Assembly (NCBI GenBank): GCA_002452295.1
Contig: DKEX01000066.1
Span: 1-5,429, forward strand
DNA length: 5,429 nt
DNA from: Firmicutes bacterium UBA6811
GTDB lineage: Bacteria > Bacillota > SHA-98 > UBA4971
Direction: 5' to 3'
The position numbers and the translations under genes were made by a program. A model generated the notes under the pieces. The model made no database searches and was not told the origin of the DNA. It saw only the letters and a program-made list of their open reading frames with translations. Positions 1 through 4,562 of the stretch are shown here, piece after piece (position 1 is the first letter of the stretch; every line of letters begins with the position of its first letter).

Positions 1-49
1 AAAAGTGGCGGTGATTTCTGAACCCACACTTAGAGTGGCGGTGAGGGCA
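1..49. mobile_element. Possible end of an insertion sequence (IS21-like)
   Basis: AGTGGCGGTGA occurs twice as a direct repeat (4-14 and 34-44), spaced 30 bp. Paired direct repeats near the tip, with GTGGCGG-like motifs, are typical of IS21-family ends. Reading inward from 49 on the minus strand, the sequence starts with TG, as IS21 ends do. It lies where the dedA-like gene breaks off. No transposase or target duplication is in view, so this is an inference. Confidence 0.35.
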
Positions 50-400
50 GCGTTCCTGTGCAGCGCTCCCCCCGTCTTCACCACCTCGCTCGACGGCGTG
101 CTCGTTCGCCCCTGCAGCGCCGCTACGGCGCTCGCCGCCCTGACGGCCAGCCGGGCAAAGAGCGTCTCTCCGGCGGTCGGCAACCACCCGTGCAGTCGCG
201 CCCACCATGTAACCCGCGAGGTTTCCGAAGATGTTCCCGAGCGCCGCCGCGACGACGGCAAGTTCAAAGCTCATCTGGCCGCGCTGGATCAGGTAGCCCG
301 CCCCCAGGAACACGATCTCCAGCGGGACCCCCGGCATCCCGGTGCCCTCTATAGCGAGAACCACGAATATCACAAGGTATCCGTAGTGATGCAGCAGCAT
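50..400 (-). pseudogene. DedA-family membrane protein gene, frameshifted and probably truncated
   Basis: From ATG 400 the minus strand encodes the N-terminal part of a DedA/SNARE-associated (VTT-domain) protein, a family of membrane proteins linked to lipid carrier or phospholipid flipping and envelope homeostasis. Recognisable parts are HHYGYLVIFVVLAIEGTGMP (residues 4-23), PLEIVFLGAGYLIQRGQMS and AAALGNIFGNLAGYMVG, which align with the family's G-(I/L)-P-x-P-x-E, aG-x-L-x-x-x-G and Y-x-x-G-R regions. After YMVG the original frame loses coding character. Skipping one base at 199 gives YMVG-RLHGWLP, which restores the expected Gly-Arg and a codon pattern rich in G/C at third positions down to about 50. 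The expected R-F-x-P-G-x-R block is not seen in any frame. DedA proteins are usually about 200 residues, while only about 117 codons fit before a possible insertion-sequence end. A sequencing error could explain the frameshift. The segment 50-198 is assigned only by continuity. Confidence 0.6.
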
Positions 401-407
401 GGCTGTG

Positions 408-411
408 TCCT
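408..411 (-). promoter_or_regulatory. Ribosome binding site of the dedA-like gene
   Basis: AGGA on the minus strand lies 7 bases before ATG 400. An in-frame ATG at 439 has no comparable site upstream, so 400 is the preferred start. Confidence 0.45.
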
Positions 412-479
412 GCAGCAACCGTACACCCCCCGGACACATTCAGCGGACCGGAGCCCGGCTTTGAAGCTGCCGGTTGCAG

Positions 480-680
480 GTTGAGGATTCGATGCAAGAT
501 TTGCGCTGTCGAAAACCGGTGTCCGCTGCATGTTCAAAATGACGCAAAACGTCCATCCGGTGGATACTCCGTACCATGTGAAACGTGCATCAGTTGGACG
601 TTCTGCTCAACGCAAAACATGCATCCGATGGATGTTCCGCACGGCACGAATCACGCATCCGGTGTCGGATTTGGGACAGC
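480..680. repeat. Degenerate 34-bp tandem repeat array with palindromic core
   Basis: About six units lie between the decarboxylase and the dedA-like gene. The core is CATCCGATGGATG (622-634, perfect arms CATCC/GGATG). Related cores start at 486, 520, 554, 588 and 656, so the step is exactly 34 bp each time. In the better units a second conserved block, CGCAAAAC (543-550 and 611-618, with variants at 509 and 577), precedes the core. Units have drifted considerably, and the ones at 486 and 520 are weakest. There are no spacers, and 34 is not a multiple of 3, so neither a CRISPR array nor a protein repeat fits. This array is what the roughly 300-bp gene-free stretch (401-700) mainly holds. Function is unknown. 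It may be a decayed minisatellite, a row of protein-binding sites or a REP-like element. Confidence 0.7.
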
Positions 681-700
681 ATCACGAGCGACCCAAACCC
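667..700 (-). other. Hairpin directly after the decarboxylase stop
   Basis: GGATTTGGG (667-675) and CCCAAACCC (692-700) pair as a 9-bp stem, with one G-U pair in the minus-strand transcript and a 16-base loop. It abuts the TAA at 701-703. No U tract follows, so it is not a standard intrinsic terminator. It could stabilise the 3' end of the message or be a weak terminator. Its lower arm touches the last unit of the 34-bp array. Confidence 0.4.
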
Positions 701-1510
701 TTACGTAGTCCTACCTTCGTCGCCGCTCCTGAACCTGGCGATCACGGTGCTGGCTCCGTATACCTGCTGCCCCACTCTGGCGACGATCTCGATGTCGTCG
801 CCAGGGATGACGACATCCACTTGCGACCCCCGTTCTATGAACGAGAGCTTCTGGCCCGCTTGCACACTGTCCCCTTCCTTGACGAAACAGCGTATCTTGT
901 TCACGAACTTGTCGGCGATCTCCACGACGGCGATCCTGAGCCGCCCTGCGCCAGGCACGCCCGATGCGCCCGACGCACCTCCCACACGCCCCCCTGGCTC
1001 CGTGCCCCGCGCGCCCGGCCGGTCCACGTCGATAAATACAGTGTTTCGCTCGTTGGATAGATGATACTTGCGCCCGAAGAGGTCGATCGCCCGCCTCAGA
1101 TACGTGATCTTGACATACTCCCACAGATCCAGCATGGGAAGGTTCACAGCCGCCTGGGCATGGATCACCCGCGACACGACCCCCGCCGCGGGCGCATAGT
1201 TGTAGTGGACGTCGAGCGGGGTCATGTACACGCCGATGATCCACCCGGAGTCCTGCGCTGCGAAGTCAGTCCTGGTGATCTCCGTTATGGGGATCCTCCT
1301 CCCGAGCTTCTCGGAAACCACCTCGCCCCCCTCGAACCTTCGGGCGTATATGAGCTTGCCGTCAGCGGGCGCCACGATGGCCGCCGGGTCGTCGGGCGGG
1401 ACCCTGACCGGGTCGCGATAGAACCAGACGCGCCTCAGGAACCAGACGGCCGCTGCCGCAAGCGCGCACCCGGCCCCCGCCGCCACCAGCACAGCAAGGA
1501 GGACTCTCAT
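701..1510 (-). CDS. psd: Phosphatidylserine decarboxylase-type proenzyme (pyruvoyl enzyme)
   Basis: These enzymes convert phosphatidylserine to phosphatidylethanolamine at the membrane, using a pyruvoyl group made by self-cleavage. From ATG 1510 the protein is 269 residues. Visible features are an N-terminal membrane segment (about 4-25), FYRDPVR at 30-36, APADGK at 47-52, PLDVHYN at 98-104 with Asp100 and His102 (the autocleavage dyad with the Gly-Ser serine), NERN at 153-156, and FIERGSQVDVVIP at 224-236. Cleavage is expected between Gly228 and Ser229, where many relatives have FGSR and this one has RGSQ. The short form without a mitochondrial-type N-terminal domain resembles the Psd-A/archaetidylserine-type group. 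Oddities are an added segment before NERN (about 118-150) and a Gly/Ala-rich insertion (164-190) that looks like a flexible loop. It is coupled to the ligase by a 4-bp overlap. No phosphatidylserine synthase is in the window. A related amino-phospholipid could be the true substrate. Confidence 0.88.
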   Translation of the reverse strand: MRVLLAVLVAAGAGCALAAAAVWFLRRVWFYRDPVRVPPDDPAAIVAPADGKLIYARRFEGGEVVSEKLGRRIPITEITRTDFAAQDSGWIIGVYMTPLDVHYNYAPAAGVVSRVIHAQAAVNLPMLDLWEYVKITYLRRAIDLFGRKYHLSNERNTVFIDVDRPGARGTEPGGRVGGASGASGVPGAGRLRIAVVEIADKFVNKIRCFVKEGDSVQAGQKLSFIERGSQVDVVIPGDDIEIVARVGQQVYGASTVIARFRSGDEGRTT

Positions 1511-2697
1511 TGCTCCTTCAGACCCTTCATGATAATGTACGGCAGCTTCGGGACGTAATAGCACGTAAGCCCCAGCGCCCCACGCGCCGCCCCCAGCGCG
1601 CGCCTCGCCGCTCGGGACCGCCATCCGGCGCCTGGCATGCTGCGTCCCGTGTCATGTGGGATGAGCGCGCCAACGGGCGTAGTCACAGCTAGGGCTCCGG
1701 CTTCGGCTGCGGTTGCGATCGCGGCTGCGGTTGCGGTCGCGCTCGCGGATGAAGCTGCAAACGTAGCAGCGCCCTCGGCATCGAAGATGCCATGCCTGTA
1801 TGCTCCATCGAGCGCCGCATAAGTCACAACGGTTCCGTGGCGCTTCCAGCACTCGTACAGCTCGTCTGACGCCGTCCGCGCGAACAAATCTTCACGCACG
1901 CCGGCGGTGCCGCCGCGGGCGCCACCACCGAGGATATCGCACAGCTCTGCGTAGCGCAGCCGAAGGGTCCCGGCGTAACCCCGGGTGGCCGCAACCTCCC
2001 GCTCCTGAGCATAAGTAGCCTCGTCCCACGAGAGCCGCCGCTTCGTCCGGGCAATCGCCTGGATGCACGCCGCCAGTACCCGCACCCTTTCGAGGTCCCA
2101 CACCGGGTCGAATATGCGCAGCTCGATGGTGCCAAGGCGCTTCGATACGATCATGTCCTGGAATCGAAACCTCTTGTCCGACTTGCACAGCGGCCCGATC
2201 GCGTATGAGCACGCCATCCTGTAAGACTGTCCGTAGTAGCGCCCCGCTCGCAGCGGCGAGCTCGCGGCAAGAAGCGACAGGAGGGGCAGGAAGTGCGCGA
2301 GGTTCGAATACACGCGCTCGAGGTCGGCCTCTTCCACCGGACCCACATGCATGTGCAGCCCGCACGTGTTGGAGGGCGCATCGAGGTCGAACAGGTGGCC
2401 GATAGCCACGAGAAGGCCGTCAGACACGCGCGCAAGCTCGGCCCTTCTTGCCGCAAGATCTTCCACGAGCCTCTCCGGGTTCGCATGGATCCCCGTCGAC
2501 ACCTCCACCCCGCTCATGACGGCCTGGCGCACGTCCTTCCCACGCGCGAAGTTGGACGCCGAGTGCGTGTAGTAGTAAGAAGGCCTGCTCCACAGGAGCC
2601 TCGCAAGGTACCACAGAGACGCCAGCGAGGGCAGCGTTGGCTCTGTTATGAAGACCTCTTCCTCGAGGCCGAGCAAAACGTCAGATTCAGTGCTCAC
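1507..2697 (-). CDS. GCS2-family carboxylate-amine ligase (YbdK-like, glutamate-cysteine ligase fold)
   Basis: Members of this family use ATP to join a carboxylate to an amine. Known activities include glutamate-cysteine ligation, and many members have unknown substrates. From the GTG the protein is 396 residues. Family landmarks are GLEEEVFI at 10-17 (metal-binding glutamates), VSTGIHANPERL from about 66, CGLHMHVGPV at 112-121 (the G-x-H-x-H-V-G motif), the R-x-G-x-Y-x-x-S-Y-R stretch at about 151-160, and GTIELRIFDPV at 189-199 (the T-x-E-x-R-x-x-D motif). A low-complexity Ala/Ser/Thr linker (about 309-342) contains an 18-bp duplication. The tail is basic then hydrophobic (YYVPKLPYIIM), possibly membrane-associating. 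The frame is open upstream to an ATG at 2835, but that part overlaps the deacetylase gene and is built from repeats, so GTG at 2697 is preferred. The stop overlaps the decarboxylase start as ATGA, indicating translational coupling. True glutamate-cysteine ligase activity is possible but not shown. Confidence 0.85.
   Translation of the reverse strand: MSTESDVLLGLEEEVFITEPTLPSLASLWYLARLLWSRPSYYYTHSASNFARGKDVRQAVMSGVEVSTGIHANPERLVEDLAARRAELARVSDGLLVAIGHLFDLDAPSNTCGLHMHVGPVEEADLERVYSNLAHFLPLLSLLAASSPLRAGRYYGQSYRMACSYAIGPLCKSDKRFRFQDMIVSKRLGTIELRIFDPVWDLERVRVLAACIQAIARTKRRLSWDEATYAQEREVAATRGYAGTLRLRYAELCDILGGGARGGTAGVREDLFARTASDELYECWKRHGTVVTYAALDGAYRHGIFDAEGAATFAASSASATATAAAIATAAEAGALAVTTPVGALIPHDTGRSMPGAGWRSRAARRALGAARGALGLTCYYVPKLPYIIMKGLKEQ
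1513..1519 (-). promoter_or_regulatory. Ribosome binding site of the decarboxylase gene
   Basis: The minus strand reads GAAGGAG, then CA, then ATG at 1510. The match to the anti-Shine-Dalgarno is strong but the gap is only 2 bases. It lies within the last codons of the ligase gene. With the ATGA stop/start overlap, it supports ATG 1510 over the in-frame ATG at 1624, which would run far into the ligase gene. Confidence 0.65.
1704..1739. repeat. 18-bp tandem duplication inside the ligase gene
   Basis: CGGCTGCGGTTGCGATCG (1704-1721) is followed at once by a copy with one mismatch (1722-1739). Its length of six codons keeps the frame, and it encodes part of the Ala/Thr-rich linker before the C-terminal tail. 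Confidence 0.85.
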
Positions 2698-2704
2698 GAT
2701 GTTT

Positions 2705-2709
2705 CCCCC
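2705..2709 (-). promoter_or_regulatory. Ribosome binding site deciding the GTG start of the ligase
   Basis: The minus strand reads GGGGG followed by AAACATC and then GTG at 2697, a spacing of 7 bases. It is a modest Shine-Dalgarno match, but it is the best one near the point where family homology begins (GLEEE about 9 residues in). Confidence 0.5.
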
Positions 2710-2715
2710 GTTCCT

Positions 2716-2740
2716 CACACCACACCACACCACACCAGAC
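2716..2740. repeat. CACAC pentanucleotide tandem repeat upstream of the ligase start
   Basis: Four perfect CACAC units occupy 2716-2735, and a fifth with one mismatch (CAGAC) is at 2736-2740. On the transcript this reads as a GUGUG run in the leader between the deacetylase stop and the ligase ribosome binding site, ending about 7 bases before that site. Perfect short repeats like this are prone to replication slippage. Confidence 0.9.
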
Positions 2741-2742
2741 TG

Positions 2743-2769
2743 TGCCGCATCATGCCGCATCATGCCGCA
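2743..2769. repeat. 10-bp tandem repeat (2.7 copies) spanning the deacetylase stop codon
   Basis: The plus strand has TGCCGCATCA at 2743-2752 and 2753-2762, then TGCCGCA at 2763-2769, all perfect. The deacetylase TGA (2750-2752) lies in the first unit. Because 10 is not a multiple of 3, gain or loss of a unit changes the downstream frame. Confidence 0.9.
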
Positions 2770-4309
2770 CCACCGTTCGGGCCGCCTCCGGCGATTGCAC
2801 ACTCGCGAAGCCTGGTTCCATCCCGATAGCCCCATCCAGATCGAGGATGCGCCACATGGTCTGGTCGATCATTATCCCACGGAACCTGCTTTCCACAGCC
2901 ACGAAGAGCGTCCTGGGGTTCCCGAGGAGCCTGAGCGGTATCATCATCTCGATCTCCGTGCCCCGGCTTGCCGCGTTGATGCCCGAAAGATCCCGCCTGC
3001 CGCCCGCCGCCGGGCTGCGCACCGAGACCGCTCCGGGCCGCCCCGGCCTGAAAGCGAGGTCCACGTCCCCCTCCGGCCCCACGCGGCCGCGCCTGCCGAC
3101 CGGGTGAAGGTGGACGCGCAAGACAACCTCCTTCGATGCCGCACGCCTGACCCGAAGACCGATGTAGAGGTCGGTTTCGTCCCGCGCCACCATCATCCCT
3201 GTGAAATCGCCGGCACCCCCGAACTGCCTCAGGAGGCAGTCGTTGACGGGCTCCGGAGCCATCTGGGCCGCTGTCAGCGCGGCCCAGTCCCTGAGCCTCC
3301 CATCAATGACAGGCCCCGGGGATACCATTTCGGGCACAGGCTCCCTCGTTGCCTCGGCGAACAACTCGGTGGTGCGGGCAAAGCTCAGAAGGTAGCGGGC
3401 CATGATGAGCATCTGGCTCCTGTATTTCCTGATAGCGCTCGACTTTGCAGGGCCTGCTTCCTCCGACAACGGGTACGACAGCCAGCGCACGCTGTCGATC
3501 CCGAGCCCCCGCGGCAGCCACAGTTCCATGTTTGGTCGCAGCCCCTTGGGATAGGGCCACTCGCCCCTGTGGACGACATACCACAAGATCCTCGGCTGCC
3601 CCGACGGCAGAAGGTTTCGCTCGCGGAGGTCTTCGCACGCATACATGACGAAGTTGTAAGTCGCCCAGTGGTCCGCGTGCCCGTCCACAGGCGCCGAAGT
3701 CAGGATAATCGTCGGCTCCGTCCTCACGATTATGTCCTGAAGGACTCTGACGACCTCCTCACCGCAGTATGAGGTATCGGTGCGGTAGCTGTTGACGTAA
3801 GGGCTCGCGGACACCCTCGTGTACCTGGACACGTACGGATGCTCTTCCTCCCAGTGGTCGTGCCACATGGCGGCAAGGCCCCTATCCGGGTATCCCAGGA
3901 AGAACACGTTTTCCTCCGGGACGCCCAGCGCGCCGAGGGCCTCCAGCGACTCCCTCTGCCTGAGGTAGCCGAACTCGATGAGGCGCGCCGAGTTTGTGCG
4001 CAGCGACAGGAATTCCCTGCGTGCTCCGAGCGTGAACCCGTCGCCGTTGGTCATGACGGCGACGTACACGGTGACGCCCCGCCTCGCAGCGTCGAACACG
4101 AAACCGCCCGGCCCAAGCGTCTCATCATCGCAGTGCGGCGCGACCACGAGCACTCTATCCTGCGCCGTGGGGGCAGCGAGCACTGGTTGCAGAACGTGGG
4201 AAGGTAAAGGCGTAGGGCGTTCCCGCCAGAGCGAGTACGAGTACACCAGCGAACACGCAGCAAGCGCCAGAGCGGCCCGGGCAACTGTTTTCGCCATCGC
4301 CCTCCCCAT
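2750..4309 (-). CDS. Membrane-anchored PIG-L/LmbE-family deacetylase with C-terminal CBM9/DOMON-like domain
   Basis: PIG-L (LmbE-like) proteins are zinc-dependent enzymes that mostly remove acetyl groups from N-acetylglucosamine-type sugars. From the chosen ATG the protein is 519 residues: a basic start and hydrophobic segment (about 12-27, signal anchor), then the catalytic domain with PHCDDE at 58-63 (zinc His and Asp, general-base Asp) and HADHW at 211-215 (zinc His). A second domain (about 330-475) has the features of carbohydrate-binding module 9/DOMON-like modules: the VIDGRLRDWA opening, DETDLYIGLRV and MIPLRLLGNP. The anchor and sugar-binding-like domain suggest action outside the membrane on an envelope or extracellular glycan. 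The start is uncertain. ATGs at 4543 and 4513 lie at or before the predicted transcript start. ATGs at 4507 (leaderless), 4441 and 4297 (after GGGGAGG) remain possible. The stretch upstream of 4309 encodes only Ala/Gly/Arg-rich sequence. The TGA stop lies inside a 10-bp tandem repeat, and the ligase gene follows after 52 bp. Confidence 0.85.
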   Translation of the reverse strand: MGRAMAKTVARAALALAACSLVYSYSLWRERPTPLPSHVLQPVLAAPTAQDRVLVVAPHCDDETLGPGGFVFDAARRGVTVYVAVMTNGDGFTLGARREFLSLRTNSARLIEFGYLRQRESLEALGALGVPEENVFFLGYPDRGLAAMWHDHWEEEHPYVSRYTRVSASPYVNSYRTDTSYCGEEVVRVLQDIIVRTEPTIILTSAPVDGHADHWATYNFVMYACEDLRERNLLPSGQPRILWYVVHRGEWPYPKGLRPNMELWLPRGLGIDSVRWLSYPLSEEAGPAKSSAIRKYRSQMLIMARYLLSFARTTELFAEATREPVPEMVSPGPVIDGRLRDWAALTAAQMAPEPVNDCLLRQFGGAGDFTGMMVARDETDLYIGLRVRRAASKEVVLRVHLHPVGRRGRVGPEGDVDLAFRPGRPGAVSVRSPAAGGRRDLSGINAASRGTEIEMMIPLRLLGNPRTLFVAVESRFRGIMIDQTMWRILDLDGAIGMEPGFASVQSPEAARTVVRHDAA

Positions 4310-4513
4310 CGCCCTCGCCGCTGTGCCGGTTGCGGCACGCACGGCCGGTCCCCCGCGAGTTGCCGCGGGACCCGGCGCACCCGCCCCAACCCCAGCCTTC
4401 CCTCTTCTCCTGCTCCCACCCCACCAGCGGACCGCGGCCATCAGCGACCTGCCGCGGCCGCGGGCAGCGCCAGCACCTCGCCGCGGTGCGAGACCGAAAG
4501 TCGTCATGGGCAT

Positions 4514-4522
4514 ATTATAGCA
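4514..4522 (-). promoter_or_regulatory. Extended -10 promoter for the deacetylase operon
   Basis: The minus strand reads TGCTATAAT, a perfect match to the extended -10 consensus TGnTATAAT of the housekeeping sigma factor. No good -35 box lies 16-18 bases upstream, which is normal for extended -10 promoters. It is about 40 bp below the phosphodiesterase stop and is an AT island in GC-rich surroundings. Transcription would start near 4507. An imperfect dyad (CCCCG at 4543-4547 against CGGGG at 4528-4532) covers the -35 zone and could be an operator, but it is short and may be chance. Confidence 0.6.
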
Positions 4523-4562
4523 TCTCGCCCCGGGTCGGCGCACGGGGTTCCCGCTTATGGTG

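Noticed and set aside
455..473. Hairpin CCGGC/GCCGG upstream of the dedA-like gene
   Set aside because: It is only a 5-bp stem with a 9-base loop, no U tract and no clear promoter nearby.
480..680. CRISPR array
   Set aside because: Units are degenerate and directly adjacent, with no unique spacers between them, and no cas genes are in view.
530..1064. Plus-strand open frames starting in the 34-bp array and running under the decarboxylase
   Set aside because: The repeated words in these translations come from the DNA repeat, whose 34-bp period is not a multiple of 3. The rest is antisense to the decarboxylase.
1061..1558. Plus-strand open frame opposite the decarboxylase
   Set aside because: No domain is recognisable and it is antisense to a well-supported gene. 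It is a shadow.
2698..2835. Longer N-terminus of the ligase from ATG 2835 or the ATG pair near 2760
   Set aside because: That part overlaps the deacetylase coding end and consists of repeat-encoded, Arg/Cys-rich residues with no family similarity. No good ribosome binding site precedes these ATGs.
2648..3772. A 374-residue open frame on the plus strand
   Set aside because: It lies entirely opposite the deacetylase and ligase genes, which carry clear family motifs. Its translation is rich in Arg, Pro and His with no recognisable domain, as expected of a GC-driven shadow frame.
4310..4543. Deacetylase N-terminus from ATG 4543 or 4513
   Set aside because: Both ATGs fall upstream of or within the bases just before the transcript start predicted from TGCTATAAT, so they would not be in the message from that promoter.
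4528..4547. Intrinsic terminator or operator between the phosphodiesterase and the promoter
   Set aside because: The dyad has only 5-bp arms around 10 bases and no U tract. In such GC-rich DNA this is easily chance.
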